A stretch of 64,000 bases of DNA from Sinisalibacter lacisalsi (GTDB taxonomy: Bacteria > Pseudomonadota > Alphaproteobacteria > Rhodobacterales > Rhodobacteraceae). The notes below the pieces were generated by a model that ran no database searches, was not told the DNA's origin, and worked only from the letters and a program-made list of their open reading frames with translations. Positions within the stretch are counted from its first letter, which is position 1, and each line of letters starts with the position of its first letter. Below are positions 35,805 through 47,068 of this stretch, one piece after another. The translations under genes were made by a program, and so were the position numbers. The stretch spans positions 682,001 through 746,000 of the forward strand of contig NZ_BMGI01000002.1 of NCBI RefSeq assembly GCF_014640115.1, written 5' to 3'.

Positions 35805-37469
35805 TCAGCCCTCCAGCCGGCTGACCACCACCGTCACCTCGGGTTTGCGGCCGATCTCGTCCTGCGTGACCTTCTTGGTGATCCGCACCAACTCGTCCTC
35901 GACCGCGGCGTCGTCGCGCAGGGTCCGGGCCTTGGCCCGCATCAGGAACTGGCCGAGATCCTGCTCCAGCACGTCGACCAGCGCCGCGCGCGACCGGCCG
36001 GTTTCGGGCAGGCCCATGGTTTCGACCCAGGGCTCTCCCAGCGCCTCGTTCCCCTCGAGGATGACGTTCACCATCACATGCCCATTCAGCGCCAGCCGGA
36101 TCCGGTCGCGCACCACGCCATCGAGCGCGCCGATCAGAATATCGCCGTCGAGATAAACCCGCTCGGCTTCGACATGCTCCACGATATGCGGCCGCGCCCC
36201 GGTCAGGTCGCAGACCGCGCCGTTCACCACCACCAGCGAGACGCGGCCGTTGGCCTCCGCCAGCTTGGCGTGCTCGCGCAGGTGGCGGTGCTCCCCATGC
36301 ATCGGGATCACGCATTCGGGGTTCACCAGCGCGTGCACCCGCTCCAGATCGGGGCGGTTGGCATGGCCCGAAACGTGATAGCGATCGTCCTCGGCGACGA
36401 TATCCACCCCCATCTCGGAAAACGCGTTCATCGTGCGGATCACGCCGCGCTCGTTGCCGGGAATGGTCTTGGAGGAAAACAGGAAGGTATCGCCCTCGTT
36501 CATCTCCAGCCCGAGATACTTGCCGCGGCTGAGCTGCGCCGAGGCGGCGCGGCGCTCGCCCTGGCTGCCGGTCACGATCAGCATCAGGTTTTCACGCGGG
36601 AGGTCGCGCGCGTCTTCCGGCGTGATGGTGTGCGGGAAGGCATCGACCACGCCGGTTTTTTCCGCCACCTCGACCATCCGCCGCATCGCCCGGCCGAGCA
36701 GGCAGACCGAGCGGCCGGCGGCCAGCCCGGCCTCGGCGAGGGTTTTCACCCGGGCGACGTTGGAGGCGAAGGTGGTGGCCACCACCATGTGCGGCGCCGC
36801 GGCCACGAGCTTGCGGATCGGGTCTTTCAACTCGGCCTCGGACCGGCCGGGATGATGCGAGAACACGTTGGTGGAATCGCAGACCAGCGCGCGCACCCGG
36901 CCCTTGGTGGCCTCGCGCCAGAGCCCCTCGTCCCAGGGCTCACCCACGCCCGGGGCGGTGTCGAGCTTGAAGTCGCCGGTGTGCACGATCCGGCCGGCGG
37001 GGGTGTCGATCACCAGCGCCGCGCTTTCCGGGATCGAGTGCGAAACCGGCAGAAATGCCACCTTGAACGGCCCCGCCTCGATCCGCTCGGGCCAGGCGCC
37101 GACGATCTCCACGTTGGCCGGGTCCTGCCCCGCTTCCTCGAACTTAAGCTGCGCCAGGTGCCCGGTGAAGCTGCGCGCGTAAACCGGCGCGCGCAGGTCG
37201 GGCCAGAGCCGCCCCACCGCGCCGACGTGGTCTTCGTGCGCATGTGTGATGAAGATCGCCTCGATCCGCTCGGCGTTGTCGCGCAGAAAGCCGATATCGG
37301 GCAGGATCAGGTTGACCCCGGGCGTGGTGTCCATGTCGGGAAAGGTCACCCCGAGGTCGACGACGATCAGCCGCTCCTCGCCGGGGGCGCCGTAGCCGTA
37401 GACATAGGCGTTCATGCCGATCTCCCCCGCACCGCCGAGGGGAAGGTAGATCAGCCGGTTCTTGCTCAT
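35805..37469 (-). CDS. rnj: Ribonuclease J
   Basis: This 554-residue metallo-beta-lactamase-fold nuclease processes and degrades RNA with endo- and 5'-exonuclease activity. The metal motif is THAHEDHVG (HxHxDH); SGHANRPDLERVHALVNPEC is the beta-CASP part, and MHGEHRHLREHA follows. It starts MSKNRLIYLPLGGAGEIG. Its ATG overlaps the coaX stop by 4 bp (ATGA), so it is co-translated as the last gene of the nuo-birA-coaX series. It ends 7 bp from the convergent PilZ gene. Confidence 0.94.
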   Translation of the reverse strand: MSKNRLIYLPLGGAGEIGMNAYVYGYGAPGEERLIVVDLGVTFPDMDTTPGVNLILPDIGFLRDNAERIEAIFITHAHEDHVGAVGRLWPDLRAPVYARSFTGHLAQLKFEEAGQDPANVEIVGAWPERIEAGPFKVAFLPVSHSIPESAALVIDTPAGRIVHTGDFKLDTAPGVGEPWDEGLWREATKGRVRALVCDSTNVFSHHPGRSEAELKDPIRKLVAAAPHMVVATTFASNVARVKTLAEAGLAAGRSVCLLGRAMRRMVEVAEKTGVVDAFPHTITPEDARDLPRENLMLIVTGSQGERRAASAQLSRGKYLGLEMNEGDTFLFSSKTIPGNERGVIRTMNAFSEMGVDIVAEDDRYHVSGHANRPDLERVHALVNPECVIPMHGEHRHLREHAKLAEANGRVSLVVVNGAVCDLTGARPHIVEHVEAERVYLDGDILIGALDGVVRDRIRLALNGHVMVNVILEGNEALGEPWVETMGLPETGRSRAALVDVLEQDLGQFLMRAKARTLRDDAAVEDELVRITKKVTQDEIGRKPEVTVVVSRLEG

Positions 37470-38245
37470 GGGTTGCCCTGCTCTTTGTTGTATTGATGAA
37501 TTTTCACGAGGCCGTGCATCGTGAGATTGTCGGCGAAATGGTCGAACACCGGGGCGTGGCTCTGGAACAGCGGCGCGAGGCCGCCAGTGCCGACCACCGT
37601 CATCGGCCGGCCGTGCTCCTCGATGATCCGCGCCGAGATTTCCTTGATCAGCCCGACGTAGCCCCAGAAGATGCCCGATTGCATGCAGGCCACGGTATTG
37701 GTGCCGATCACGCGGTCGGGATAGGTGATGTCGACATGCGGCAGCGCCGCCGCCGCCATGTGCAGCGCCTCGAGGCTGAGGTTCACCCCCGGCGCGATCA
37801 CCCCGCCGATATAGGCGCCGTCGCTGTCGACCACGTCGAAGGTGGTGGCGGTGCCGAAATCGACGACGATGATGTCGCCGCCGTAAAGATCGTGCCCGGC
37901 CACGGTGTTGACCAGCCGGTCGGGGCCGACTTGCGTGCCCGCATCCACCCGCACGTCGACCGGCAACAGGCACTCGGGCTTGCCGACGACAAGCGGGCGC
38001 AGGCCGAAGTAGCGGTCGGCGAAGACGCGCAGGTTGAACACCACGCGCGGCACGGTGGAGGAGATCACCACGCCCTTGATGTCGGGGGTGATGCCGTGGT
38101 GACGGGTGAGCGTGTCCCACCAGACAAAATACTGGTCGGCGGTGCGCTGGTGCTCGGTCGAGGTGCGCAGGGTGGCGAGAAACTTCTCGCCGTCCCAGAT
38201 CGAGAACACGGTGTTGGTATTGCCGCAGTCGATGGCGAGAAGCAT
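37466..38245 (-). CDS. coaX: Type III pantothenate kinase CoaX
   Basis: CoaX phosphorylates pantothenate in CoA synthesis. The 259-residue product starts MLLAIDCGNTNTVFSIWDGE, the phosphate-1 motif; TVAGHDLYGGDIIVVDFGTA and TTFDVVDSDGAYIGGVIAPG are typical of the type III form. It overlaps rnj by 4 bp and follows birA by 10 bp, the usual alphaproteobacterial order. Confidence 0.96.
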   Translation of the reverse strand: MLLAIDCGNTNTVFSIWDGEKFLATLRTSTEHQRTADQYFVWWDTLTRHHGITPDIKGVVISSTVPRVVFNLRVFADRYFGLRPLVVGKPECLLPVDVRVDAGTQVGPDRLVNTVAGHDLYGGDIIVVDFGTATTFDVVDSDGAYIGGVIAPGVNLSLEALHMAAAALPHVDITYPDRVIGTNTVACMQSGIFWGYVGLIKEISARIIEEHGRPMTVVGTGGLAPLFQSHAPVFDHFADNLTMHGLVKIHQYNKEQGNP

Positions 38246-38255
38246 GCCTGCCCCT

Positions 38256-38999
38256 TCAGAAAAAAATGTCGCCCGCCGCGATGCGGTGCAGGCCGTGCGG
38301 CGTTGATAGGACAAGTTGCCCTGCCTCGTCCACCTCACGCATGACGCCCGTGATCTCGCTGCTCGTAAGGCGCGCGGTGACGGTCTCGCCAAGCCGGGCG
38401 GCGCGGGCGAGCCAGGCGGTGCGGATCGGCGCAAAGCCGAGATCGGCGAATTGCGCCTCCCAATGGGCATAGGCGGGGGCGAGGGCTTCGAGGAAATCGC
38501 CGGGCGGCACGGTCAGCCCGGTTTCGCCCGCGAGCGAGACCGGGCGCAGCGCGCCGGGCTCCACCTCGTCCGCCGCCGGCGCCTCGGCGAGGTTGACGCC
38601 GATGCCGATCGCCAGCCCCGAAAGCCGCCCACCCGCCGGCCGGCCTTCGAGCAGGATGCCCGCCACCTTGCCGCCGTTCAGCAGCACGTCGTTCGGCCAT
38701 TTCAGCGCGAAGGACTCGGCCCGCCCGGTGAGGGCGGCAAAGGCGTCGAACAGCGCCAGCGCGGCGACGAAGGAGCGCAGCGGCGCGGCTTCGGGCGCGA
38801 CGCGTGGCAACACCAGGGTTGCGGCGAAATTGCCCTCGGGGTTCGCCCAGGCCCGGCCCCGGCGCCCGCGCGCGGCGGTCTGCCGGGTCGCGGTGATCCA
38901 GGTCGGGCCTGACATTTCGCCGAACCGGCGCGCGGCCTCGTCGAGCGTGGAGCCGACTTCACCGAGCGGCACGTGCGCGTATCCCGGCGGCCAGTTCAT
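38256..38999 (-). CDS. birA: Biotin--[acetyl-CoA-carboxylase] ligase BirA, short form
   Basis: This 247-residue enzyme attaches biotin to carboxylase lysines. The catalytic region has TAARGRRGRAWANPEG (biotinyl-AMP loop), KWPNDVLLNGGKVAGIL and GIGVNLAEAPA. It lacks the N-terminal DNA-binding helix-turn-helix of E. coli BirA, so it should not act as a repressor. The ATG at 38999 is chosen; an upstream start adds 6 residues. It lies 78 bp after the nuoN stop, with hairpins in between. Confidence 0.94.
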   Translation of the reverse strand: MNWPPGYAHVPLGEVGSTLDEAARRFGEMSGPTWITATRQTAARGRRGRAWANPEGNFAATLVLPRVAPEAAPLRSFVAALALFDAFAALTGRAESFALKWPNDVLLNGGKVAGILLEGRPAGGRLSGLAIGIGVNLAEAPAADEVEPGALRPVSLAGETGLTVPPGDFLEALAPAYAHWEAQFADLGFAPIRTAWLARAARLGETVTARLTSSEITGVMREVDEAGQLVLSTPHGLHRIAAGDIFF

Positions 39000-39016
39000 C
39001 GCTGCCGCCGGGAGCA

Positions 39017-39078
39017 CGCCGCCGCGCGGCGGCGCTTCACGCGGTCGCGCGACCGCGTGCGGCCGGACGGATCCGGCC
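39017..39078. repeat. Three adjacent perfect hairpins between nuoN and birA
   Basis: Unit 1: CGCCGCCGC with GCGGCGGCG (39017-39034). Unit 2: CACGCGGTC, loop GCGC, GACCGCGTG (39038-39059). Unit 3: GGCCGGA, loop CGGA, TCCGGCC (39061-39078). Starts are 21 and 23 nt apart, and the last touches the nuoN stop codon. The arrangement resembles the 24-nt tandem hairpins elsewhere in the window. It probably forms a stable structure between the nuo and birA messages. Confidence 0.75.
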
Positions 39079-40517
39079 TAGTTGACAAGGGCCGCCGCCG
39101 CCTGGGCCGCCGCGCCCTCGACGCCGAACAGGTTGATGACGCCGAGCAGCATCGCCGCCGCCGCGCCCATCAGCATCACCCAGGCGGCCGGGCTCATCGG
39201 GGTTTCGACCCGCTCCTCGGCCTCTCCGAAATACATGTAGTAGACGATGCGCAGGTAATAGAAGGCGCCGATCACGCTGGCGACCACGCCCGCCACCGCG
39301 AGCAGGGTCATGTCGGCCTGCACCGCCGCGCCCAGCACGTAGAGCTTGCCGAAGAAGCCCACCATCGGCGGCACGCCCGCGAGCGAGAACAGGAGCACCA
39401 GCATCGCCAGCGCCTTGACAGGTTCGCCCTTGGCGTATTGGTGCAGCGCTGCGATCTCGGTCACCGGCTTGCCGTCGCGCTCCATCGACATGATGAAGGC
39501 GAAGGTGCCCACGTTCATGGTCAGGTAGATCGCCATGTAGACCAGCATCGCCTGCACGCCATACTGGCTGCCCGCGGCGAGACCGATCAGGGCAAAGCCC
39601 ATGTGGCTGATCGAGGAATAGGCCATCAGCCGCTTGATGTCGCGCTGGCCGATCGCTGCCACCGCACCGAGGAACATCGACAGAACCGCCATCAGCGCGA
39701 TGATCTGGCTCCAGTCGCCCACCGCCTGCCCGAAGGCGTCGAACAGCACCCGGCCGAACAGCGCCATCGCCGCGAGCTTGGGGGCGGTGGCGAAGAAGGC
39801 CGTCACCGGCGTCGGCGCGCCTTCGTAGACATCCGGCGTCCACATGTGGAAGGGCACGGCGGAGACCTTGAAGGCGAGGCCCGCGACCACGAAGGTCAGG
39901 CCGAAGAGCAGGCCAAGCCCCATCTCGCCACCGCTGGCGGCGGCGAGGATGCCGTCGAACCCGGTGGTGCCGGCGTAGCCGTAGGTCAGCGACGCGCCAT
40001 AGAGCAGGAGGCCGGAGGAGAGCGCGCCGAGGATGAAGTATTTCATCCCGGCTTCCGTCGATTTCACGCCGTCGCGGCGCATCGCGGCGACGACGTAGAG
40101 GGCCAGAGATTGCAGCTCCAGCCCCATGTAGAGCGTCATCAGGTCACCGGCGGAGACCATGATCATCATCCCTACCGTGGCGAGCGCGATGAGCAGCGGG
40201 TATTCGAAGCGCCCCAGCCCGCGACGGACCAGGGTATCCTGCCCCGCCAGCAGCACGGCGGCGGCGGCGACGAGGATGCCGACCTGCGCGAAGCGCCCGT
40301 AGGCATCTTCGAACAGGAGGCCGCCGAAGGCGCGCCCGTTCACCGCCTCGCCGAGGCCGATGAACAGCGCCAGCGCCAGCATCACCCCGGCCGTGGCCCA
40401 GGTGACGAGCGGCGTGGCCTTGTCCTTGCCGGTGTAGACGGCCGCCAGCAGCGCGAACATCGCGAAGACGGCGAGCAGCAATTCGGGCAGGATGGCTTGC
40501 AGATCGAACGCGGTCAT
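39078..40517 (-). CDS. nuoN: NADH-quinone oxidoreductase subunit NuoN
   Basis: NuoN (479 residues) is an antiporter-like proton-pumping subunit in the membrane arm of complex I. It has about 14 helices, with [20 protein letters not shown] and [16 protein letters not shown] as its lysine-containing signature stretches. The ATG at 40517 is chosen ([20 protein letters not shown]); an upstream start adds 10 residues that fit poorly. Last of the nuo genes. Confidence 0.97.
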   Translation of the reverse strand: MTAFDLQAILPELLLAVFAMFALLAAVYTGKDKATPLVTWATAGVMLALALFIGLGEAVNGRAFGGLLFEDAYGRFAQVGILVAAAAVLLAGQDTLVRRGLGRFEYPLLIALATVGMMIMVSAGDLMTLYMGLELQSLALYVVAAMRRDGVKSTEAGMKYFILGALSSGLLLYGASLTYGYAGTTGFDGILAAASGGEMGLGLLFGLTFVVAGLAFKVSAVPFHMWTPDVYEGAPTPVTAFFATAPKLAAMALFGRVLFDAFGQAVGDWSQIIALMAVLSMFLGAVAAIGQRDIKRLMAYSSISHMGFALIGLAAGSQYGVQAMLVYMAIYLTMNVGTFAFIMSMERDGKPVTEIAALHQYAKGEPVKALAMLVLLFSLAGVPPMVGFFGKLYVLGAAVQADMTLLAVAGVVASVIGAFYYLRIVYYMYFGEAEERVETPMSPAAWVMLMGAAAAMLLGVINLFGVEGAAAQAAAALVN

Positions 40518-40527
40518 GTCGTCCCCC

Positions 40528-42066
40528 TCAATTCGAGACCGTGGCACTGTCCGCGAGAGCGGGCAAGGCGGCGTGGTATTGGTCGAGCAGCGCGGTCACC
40601 GAGGGCCCGATCAGGTCGAGAACCAGGCTCGGGTAGACGCCGAGGATGAGGGTGGCGGCCACCAGCGGCGCGAAGATCGCCTTCTCGCGGGTGTCCATGT
40701 CGGTGATCGCCTTGAGGCTTTCCTTGATCAGGTCGCCGAAGACGACCCGGCGGTAGAGCCACAGCGCGTAGCCGGCCGACAGGATCACGCCGGTGGCGGC
40801 CACCGCGGCGATCCAGGTGTTGGCCTTGAACATGCCGACCAGCGTGAGGAATTCGCCGACGAAGCCGGAGGTGCCGGGCAGGCCGACGTTGGCCATGGTG
40901 AAGAACATGAACACCGCCGCATAGGCCGGCATCCGGTTCACGAGGCCCCCATAGGCGGCGATCTCGCGGGTGTGCATCCGGTCGTAGATCACGCCAACGG
41001 CGAGGAAGAGCGCGCCGGAGACGAAGCCGTGGGAGATCATCTGGAAGATCGCCCCGTCCACGCCCTGCTGGTTGGCCGCGAAGATGCCGGCGGTGACATA
41101 GCCCATGTGCGCCACCGAGGAATAGGCGATGAGCTTCTTCATGTCTTCCTGCACCAGCGCCACAAGCGAGGCCCAGACGATGGCGATCACCGAGAGCCAG
41201 AGCACGAGATCGGTCATCACCGCCGCCCCTTGCGGGAACATCGGCAGGCTGAAGCGCAGGAAGCCGTAGCCGCCCATCTTGAGCAGGATCGCCGCCAGCA
41301 CCACCGAGCCGGCCGTGGGCGCCTGCACGTGCGCGTCGGGAAGCCAGGTGTGCACCGGCCACATCGGCATCTTCACCGCGAAGGAGGCGAAGAAGGCGAG
41401 GAACAGGAGCGTCTGCGCCCCGCCGACGACCTGGATCCCGAGGAGCGAGAAGCTTTCCGAGCCGAAGCTGTGGCGCATCAGCGCCGGGATGTCGGTCGTG
41501 CCCGCCTCGACATACATGTAGATCATCGCCACCAGCATCAGCACCGAGCCAAGGAAGGTGTAGAGGAAGAACTTGAAGGCGGCGTAGATCCGCTCCTTGC
41601 CGCCCCAGATGCCGATGATCAGGAACATCGGGATCAGGCCGGCCTCGAAGAACAGGTAGAACAGCACCAGGTCGAGCGCGACGAAGACGCCGATCATCAG
41701 CGTCTCGAGGATCAGGAAGGCGATCATGTATTCCTTCACCCGGGTCGTCACGCCCCAGGTGGAGGCGATCGCGATGGGCATGAGCGCCGTGGTCAGCATC
41801 ACGAAGAGCACGCTGATGCCGTCGACGCCGAGCTTGTAGGTGAAGCCCATCAGCCAGGTGTGTTCCTCGACCAGCTGGAAACCGGTGTTGGCCGGTTCGA
41901 ACTTGAACAGCACCGCGAGCGAGATCAGGAAGGTCGCCGTGGTCGCGGCCAGCGCAAGCCACTTGGCGTTGCGCTGCGCCGCCTCGTCGTCGCCGCGCAG
42001 GAAGGCCGCGAGGATGCCGGCTGCCACCAGCGGCAGGAAGGTGACGATCGAAAGCAGGTTGTCCAT
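40528..42066 (-). CDS. nuoM: NADH-quinone oxidoreductase subunit NuoM
   Basis: NuoM (512 residues) is a proton-pumping, antiporter-like subunit with about 14 helices. [20 protein letters not shown] with [20 protein letters not shown] and [20 protein letters not shown] are the conserved helices with functional lysines. The start codon overlaps the nuoL stop by one base. It starts [20 protein letters not shown]. Confidence 0.97.
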   Translation of the reverse strand: MDNLLSIVTFLPLVAAGILAAFLRGDDEAAQRNAKWLALAATTATFLISLAVLFKFEPANTGFQLVEEHTWLMGFTYKLGVDGISVLFVMLTTALMPIAIASTWGVTTRVKEYMIAFLILETLMIGVFVALDLVLFYLFFEAGLIPMFLIIGIWGGKERIYAAFKFFLYTFLGSVLMLVAMIYMYVEAGTTDIPALMRHSFGSESFSLLGIQVVGGAQTLLFLAFFASFAVKMPMWPVHTWLPDAHVQAPTAGSVVLAAILLKMGGYGFLRFSLPMFPQGAAVMTDLVLWLSVIAIVWASLVALVQEDMKKLIAYSSVAHMGYVTAGIFAANQQGVDGAIFQMISHGFVSGALFLAVGVIYDRMHTREIAAYGGLVNRMPAYAAVFMFFTMANVGLPGTSGFVGEFLTLVGMFKANTWIAAVAATGVILSAGYALWLYRRVVFGDLIKESLKAITDMDTREKAIFAPLVAATLILGVYPSLVLDLIGPSVTALLDQYHAALPALADSATVSN

Positions 42067-44111
42067 CAGTTCGCCCCTCCGGTGATCGCCATGATGGTGA
42101 TGAGAACGACGATCCCGATGACCATCGCGAAGGCATAGGTGAAGACGTAGCCCGATTGCAGCCGCCCGGCGAGACGGGTGAACCAGGGCACCACGCCCAT
42201 TGCCAGCCCGTTGATCGCACCGTCGATCACGTTGCCGTCGCCGCGCTTCCACAGGAACCGGCCGAGCGCCTTGGCGGGACGGACGAAGAGGAAATCGTAG
42301 GCCTCGTCGAAATACCACTTGTTGAGCAGGAAGCGGTAGAGGTGCGGCTGGCTGCGGGCGAGCCGCTTGGGCAGCGTCGGGTTGGCGATGTAGAACCACC
42401 AGGCGGTGGCGAAGCCGATCACCATGGCGACGAAGGGCGAGACCTTCACCCATGTCGGCGCGTGGTGGGCATCGTCGAGCACGTGGTTGTCAGGATGCAT
42501 GAAGATCGCCCCCTCGGGCGCTGCGGCGACGGCGTGCGCGGCCTCTTCGCCTTCCCCGCCCTCATCGACGGCCTCGACCTGGTGCTCGGGGATGCCGAAG
42601 AAGCGGTTCACCTCCTCGTGCGAGCCGAAGAACGATCCATACCAGACCATACCCGAAAACACCGCGCCGAGCGCCAGAACGCCGAGCGGAATGGTCATCA
42701 CGCGCGGGCTTTCATGGGCGTGTTCATGGGTGTGCTTGTCACCCCGCGGCTTGCCCCAGAAGGTCAGGAACATCAGCCGCCAGGAGTAGAACGAGGTGAA
42801 CAGCGCCGCGACAACGAGCAGCCAGAACGCCGCGCCGCCATCGGTGCCGGCCCAGGCGCTCTCGATCACCGCGTCTTTCGACAGGAACCCGGCAAAGCCG
42901 ATATGGGTGAGCGGAATGCCCACGCCGGTGATCGCCAGCGTGCCGATCAGCATGATCCAGAAGGTGATCGGGAATTTCGACTTGAGCCCGCCATAATTGC
43001 GCATGTCCTGCTCGTGGTGCATCCCGTGAATGACCGAGCCTGCGCCGAGGAACAGCATCGCCTTGAAGAAGGCGTGAGTGAAGAGGTGGAACATCGCCAC
43101 CGAGTAGACGCCGACGCCGGCGGCCACGAACATGTAGCCGAGCTGCGACATCGTGGAATAGGCGATCACGCGCTTAATGTCGTTCTGCACGAGGCCGATG
43201 GTGGCGGCGACGAAGGCGGTGGCCGCACCGATCGCCACGATGAAGCCCATCGCCTGCGGCGCGTATTCCATCAACGGCGACATGCGGCTGACGAGGAACA
43301 CCCCGGCCGTCACCATGGTGGCGGCGTGGATCAGGGCCGACACCGGGGTCGGGCCTTCCATCGCGTCCGGCAGCCAGGTGTGCAGGAACAGCTGCGCCGA
43401 TTTGCCCATCGCGCCGACGAAGAGCAGGAAGGCGATGAGGTTGGCCGCGTTCCACTCGGTCCAGAGGAAGCGCACGTCGGTTTCGGCCAGCATCGGCGCG
43501 GCGGCGAACACCTCGTCGAGCCGGATCGAGTCGGTCAGCAGGAAGATCGCCGCGATGCCGAGCGCGAAGCCGAAATCGCCCACCCGGTTGACCACGAAGG
43601 CCTTGATCGCGGCGGCGTTGGCGGAGGGTTTCTTGTAGTAGAAGCCGATCAGAAGGTAGGAGGCCACGCCCACGCCTTCCCAGCCGAAGAACATCTGCAG
43701 CAGGTTGTCGGCGGTCACCAGCGCGAGCATCGAGAAGGTGAAGAAGCTCAGGTAGGCGAAGAAGCGCGGCCGGTAGCTTTCGGGCTCGAACTGGTCGTCA
43801 TGCGCCATGTAACCCATCGAGTAGAGGTGCACGAGTGCCGAGATCGTGGTGACCACCACAAGCATGATCGAGGTGAGCCGGTCGAGCCGGATCGACCAGT
43901 CGGTCTGGAAGCTGCCGGAATCGATCCAGCGCATGATCTGGATGTGCTGGGTGCCCTCGGGCAGCCACAGGAACACGATCCACGACAGGAAAGCGGCGAG
44001 GAACAGCAGCCCGGTGGTGACCATCTGCGCCGCCCTGTCGCCGATGATCCGGTGGCCGAAGCCCGCGATGATGGCCCCGACGAGGGGCGCAAAGAGGATG
44101 ATCTGAACCAT
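42066..44111 (-). CDS. nuoL: NADH-quinone oxidoreductase subunit NuoL
   Basis: NuoL (681 residues) is the distal proton pump with the long lateral helix. Typical stretches: [40 protein letters not shown] and the C-terminal [20 protein letters not shown]. It is about 70 residues longer than E. coli NuoL, through a Glu/Ala/His-rich loop ([17 protein letters not shown], around residue 515). It overlaps nuoM by 1 bp and is 5 bp after nuoK. Confidence 0.97.
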   Translation of the reverse strand: MVQIILFAPLVGAIIAGFGHRIIGDRAAQMVTTGLLFLAAFLSWIVFLWLPEGTQHIQIMRWIDSGSFQTDWSIRLDRLTSIMLVVVTTISALVHLYSMGYMAHDDQFEPESYRPRFFAYLSFFTFSMLALVTADNLLQMFFGWEGVGVASYLLIGFYYKKPSANAAAIKAFVVNRVGDFGFALGIAAIFLLTDSIRLDEVFAAAPMLAETDVRFLWTEWNAANLIAFLLFVGAMGKSAQLFLHTWLPDAMEGPTPVSALIHAATMVTAGVFLVSRMSPLMEYAPQAMGFIVAIGAATAFVAATIGLVQNDIKRVIAYSTMSQLGYMFVAAGVGVYSVAMFHLFTHAFFKAMLFLGAGSVIHGMHHEQDMRNYGGLKSKFPITFWIMLIGTLAITGVGIPLTHIGFAGFLSKDAVIESAWAGTDGGAAFWLLVVAALFTSFYSWRLMFLTFWGKPRGDKHTHEHAHESPRVMTIPLGVLALGAVFSGMVWYGSFFGSHEEVNRFFGIPEHQVEAVDEGGEGEEAAHAVAAAPEGAIFMHPDNHVLDDAHHAPTWVKVSPFVAMVIGFATAWWFYIANPTLPKRLARSQPHLYRFLLNKWYFDEAYDFLFVRPAKALGRFLWKRGDGNVIDGAINGLAMGVVPWFTRLAGRLQSGYVFTYAFAMVIGIVVLITIMAITGGAN

Positions 44112-44116
44112 GTGCC

Positions 44117-44422
44117 TCAGCCTTTCATCACGTTGACATCTTCCACCGCGATCGAGCCGCGGGTGCGGAAGAAGCTGACGAGGATCGCGAGGCCGATCGC
44201 GGCCTCGGCGGCGGCGACGGTGAGCACGAACAGGGTGAAGACCTGCCCGGTGAGATCACCGAGATAGGCCGAGAAGGCGACCAGGTTGATGTTGACCGCG
44301 AGCAGGATCAGCTCGATCGACATCAGGAGCACGATGATGTTCTTGCGATTGAGGAAGAGCCCGAAGATGCCGATGACGAAAAGCGCCGCCGCCAGCCCCA
44401 GGTAATGTTCAAGTCCAACCAT
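44117..44422 (-). CDS. nuoK: NADH-quinone oxidoreductase subunit NuoK
   Basis: NuoK (101 residues) has three helices with the functional Glu residues in [11 protein letters not shown] and [14 protein letters not shown]. It starts [21 protein letters not shown] 92-bp gap to nuoJ holds no recognisable gene. Confidence 0.97.
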   Translation of the reverse strand: MVGLEHYLGLAAALFVIGIFGLFLNRKNIIVLLMSIELILLAVNINLVAFSAYLGDLTGQVFTLFVLTVAAAEAAIGLAILVSFFRTRGSIAVEDVNVMKG

Positions 44423-44514
44423 GTCGTCCCTCGTTCGTTCCGCCTTCGACGGATGATTTTTGTCTCGTCACGCCCCGGCGCCGTGGCGCGCGGAGCTCGT
44501 TGCGACCTGCCGGC

Positions 44515-45120
44515 TCACAGCCCCTGCCCCGGCTTCACGTCGATCATCCTGATCGCCGCCTTCGGGTCGCGGTGCATCTGTTCGACCACGTTCTGGCGCT
44601 TGATGTCGCGGCGATGGCGCATGGTGAGCACGATCGCCCCGATCATCGCCACCAGCAGGACAAGGCCGGCCAGCTGGAACAGCAGGATGTAGTCGGTGTA
44701 GATCACCATCCCGAGCGCGGCGGTGTTCTGCACCTCGCCCGCCACCGGCGCGGCCAGCATCTCGACGCCATCCGCGGTGACCCAGGTGCCGAGGATCATC
44801 CCCAGCTCGACGAGCAGGATCACCCCGATCAGCAGAGCGATGGGCAGGTATTTCGCCATCCCCGCCCGCAATTCGGCGAAATCGACGTCGAGCATCATCA
44901 CCACGAAGAGGAACAGCACCGCCACCGCGCCGACGTAGACGATCATCAAGAGCATCGCGATGAACTCGGCTCCGAGCAGCACGAAAAGACCCGTCGCCCC
45001 GATGAAAGCGGTGATCAGCCAGAGCACCGCGTGCACCGGGTTGCGGCTCACCACAGTGAACAGCCCCCCCACCAGCACGGTCAGCGCAAAGACGTAGAAT
45101 GCAAATCCGGCGACGGTCAT
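44515..45120 (-). CDS. nuoJ: NADH-quinone oxidoreductase subunit NuoJ
   Basis: NuoJ (201 residues) has five helices, with the pi-bulge helix around [20 protein letters not shown] and the conserved MMLDVDF. It carries a basic C-terminal extension after the last helix ([20 protein letters not shown]). Its start overlaps the stop of the CMD-family gene as ATGA. Confidence 0.96.
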   Translation of the reverse strand: MTVAGFAFYVFALTVLVGGLFTVVSRNPVHAVLWLITAFIGATGLFVLLGAEFIAMLLMIVYVGAVAVLFLFVVMMLDVDFAELRAGMAKYLPIALLIGVILLVELGMILGTWVTADGVEMLAAPVAGEVQNTAALGMVIYTDYILLFQLAGLVLLVAMIGAIVLTMRHRRDIKRQNVVEQMHRDPKAAIRMIDVKPGQGL

Positions 45121-45527
45121 GCGCCCCCCTCCTCGTCAATTTCCGCAAAGACGCCCTTGGCGAGCTCCAATGCGCGGTTCATGGCCGGAAGCCCGCCCAG
45201 CATCGACATCTGGTAGATGACTTCCGCGATTTCCTTCTCGGTCGCGCCGGCCTCGCGCAGGTGGCGCACGGTGAGCGTGATCTGCGGCTCGGCATGGGCG
45301 CCGGTGGCCACCAGACCCGCCAGCGTGACCATGAGCCGGGTTTTCGCATCCAGCCCGTCGGGGTTGAAGGCATTGCCGAAGACAGCCTCCATCCAGTCGC
45401 GCGGCATGGTCGGCACGAGCTTTTCGAAGCCCTTTGGCGTGAACTCGGCCAGGCTCGGGTTCATCGCCCGCGCCATCGTCGCGGCCTGTTCCATCATCTG
45501 GGCATATGTGCGTGCGAAATCGCTCAT
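45117..45527 (-). CDS. Carboxymuconolactone decarboxylase family protein within nuo operon
   Basis: This 136-residue protein of the CMD/AhpD-like family has a helical core with [20 protein letters not shown] and [20 protein letters not shown]. The AhpD Cys-x-x-Cys motif is absent, so it is unlikely to be a peroxidase partner of that kind. It sits between nuoI and nuoJ, overlapping both by 4 bp (ATGA at each end), which argues for a role tied to complex I assembly or quinone chemistry. This is inference. Confidence 0.85.
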   Translation of the reverse strand: MSDFARTYAQMMEQAATMARAMNPSLAEFTPKGFEKLVPTMPRDWMEAVFGNAFNPDGLDAKTRLMVTLAGLVATGAHAEPQITLTVRHLREAGATEKEIAEVIYQMSMLGGLPAMNRALELAKGVFAEIDEEGGA

Positions 45528-46015
45528 CTGTAGGGCGCGTCCAGCTCCAGGTTACGGGCGATCTCGGCTTCCCAGCGATCGCCGTTGTCGAGCAGCTTGG
45601 CCTTGTCGTAGAAAAGCTCCTCTCGGGTTTCGGTGGCGAACTCGAAGTTCGGCCCCTCGACGATGGCATCCACCGGGCAGGCTTCCTCGCAGTAACCGCA
45701 GTAGATGCACTTGGTCATGTCGATGTCGTAGCGCGTGGTGCGGCGCGAACCGTCATCGCGCGGTTCGGCGTCGATGGTGATCGCCTGCGCCGGGCAGATC
45801 GCCTCGCACAGCTTGCAGGCGATGCAGCGTTCCTCGCCGTTGGGGTAGCGGCGCAGCGCGTGCTCGCCGCGGAAACGCGGGCTTAGGTGGCCCTTCTCGT
45901 AAGGGTAGTTCAGCGTCGCCTTGGGCTTGAAGAAATACTTCAGCCCCAGCTTGAAGCCGACGAGGAAATCCCAGAGCACGAAGTATTTCGCGGCGCGGAC
46001 GTAGTCGAATGCCAT
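45524..46015 (-). CDS. nuoI: NADH-quinone oxidoreductase subunit NuoI
   Basis: NuoI (163 residues) holds clusters N6a and N6b: [16 protein letters not shown] and [16 protein letters not shown]. It links the peripheral arm electron path to NuoB. The N-terminal amphipathic helix [20 protein letters not shown] is standard. It lies 4 bp after nuoH. Confidence 0.97.
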   Translation of the reverse strand: MAFDYVRAAKYFVLWDFLVGFKLGLKYFFKPKATLNYPYEKGHLSPRFRGEHALRRYPNGEERCIACKLCEAICPAQAITIDAEPRDDGSRRTTRYDIDMTKCIYCGYCEEACPVDAIVEGPNFEFATETREELFYDKAKLLDNGDRWEAEIARNLELDAPYR

Positions 46016-46019
46016 GACT

Positions 46020-47057
46020 TCAGCCTCCCGTGGTCCAGCGGGCGTAAGTGCCCCAGAAAGCGCCGTATTGCGCGAAGAACGCCACCAGCACGACCCAGGC
46101 CAGCGACAGCGGCAGGAACACCTTCCAGCCGATCCGCATGAGCTGGTCGTAGCGGTAACGCGGCACCACCGCCTTGGTCATCATGAACAGGAACCAGAAG
46201 AACCCCATCTTGAGGAACATCCAGTGGATGCCGTCGGCCAGCCCCGGGATCGGCGACAGCCAGCCGCCGAAGAACAGGAGCGTGATCAGCGCCGTCATCA
46301 ACGTGATCGCGACGTATTCGCCGATCATGTAGAGCAGGAAGGGGGTGGAGGAATATTCCACCTGGTAGCCGGCCACCAGTTCGGATTCGGCCTCCGGCAG
46401 GTCGAACGGCGGGCGGTTGGTCTCGGCCATCGCCGAGATGATGAACAAGAACACCATCGGGAAATGCGGCAGCCAGTACCATGAAAGCAGCCCCGCCCCG
46501 GCTTGCGCATTGACGATGGCGGTGAGGTTCATCGAGCCGGTGGAGATGATCACGCCGATGATAATCAGGCCGATCGAGACCTCGTAGGAGATCATCTGCG
46601 CCGCCGAACGGAGCGAGCCGAGGAATGGGTATTTCGAGTTCGAGGCCCAGCCGCCCATGATCACGCCGTAAACCTCGAGCGAGGAGACCGCGAAGATGAA
46701 CAGGATCGCCACGTTGATATCGGCGAGCACCCAGCCCTCGTTGAACGGGATCACCGCCCAGGCCACCAGCGCCAGCACGAGGCTGAGCAGCGGCGCGAGG
46801 AAGAAGACGAACTTGTCGGCCCCGGCCGGCACGACGATTTCCTTCACCACGTACTTGATGAAGTCGGCGAAGCTCTGCAGCAGGCCGAAGGCGCCCACCA
46901 CGTTGGGGCCCTTGCGCAGCTGCACCGCGGCCCAGACCTTGCGGTCGGCCCAGAGCAGGAAGGCCAGCGCCACGAGAAGCGGCACCACGATCAGCAGCAC
47001 CTGCCCGGTGATGAGCAGCGCGATGCCGAGGTTGGTGGTCGTGAAGAATTCATACAT
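46020..47057 (-). CDS. nuoH: NADH-quinone oxidoreductase subunit NuoH
   Basis: NuoH (345 residues) forms part of the quinone chamber. Conserved stretches include [21 protein letters not shown] and [20 protein letters not shown], with functional acidic residues. Eight helices are expected. Starts [20 protein letters not shown]. Confidence 0.97.
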   Translation of the reverse strand: MYEFFTTTNLGIALLITGQVLLIVVPLLVALAFLLWADRKVWAAVQLRKGPNVVGAFGLLQSFADFIKYVVKEIVVPAGADKFVFFLAPLLSLVLALVAWAVIPFNEGWVLADINVAILFIFAVSSLEVYGVIMGGWASNSKYPFLGSLRSAAQMISYEVSIGLIIIGVIISTGSMNLTAIVNAQAGAGLLSWYWLPHFPMVFLFIISAMAETNRPPFDLPEAESELVAGYQVEYSSTPFLLYMIGEYVAITLMTALITLLFFGGWLSPIPGLADGIHWMFLKMGFFWFLFMMTKAVVPRYRYDQLMRIGWKVFLPLSLAWVVLVAFFAQYGAFWGTYARWTTGG

Positions 47058-47068
47058 GGTGCATGGCC

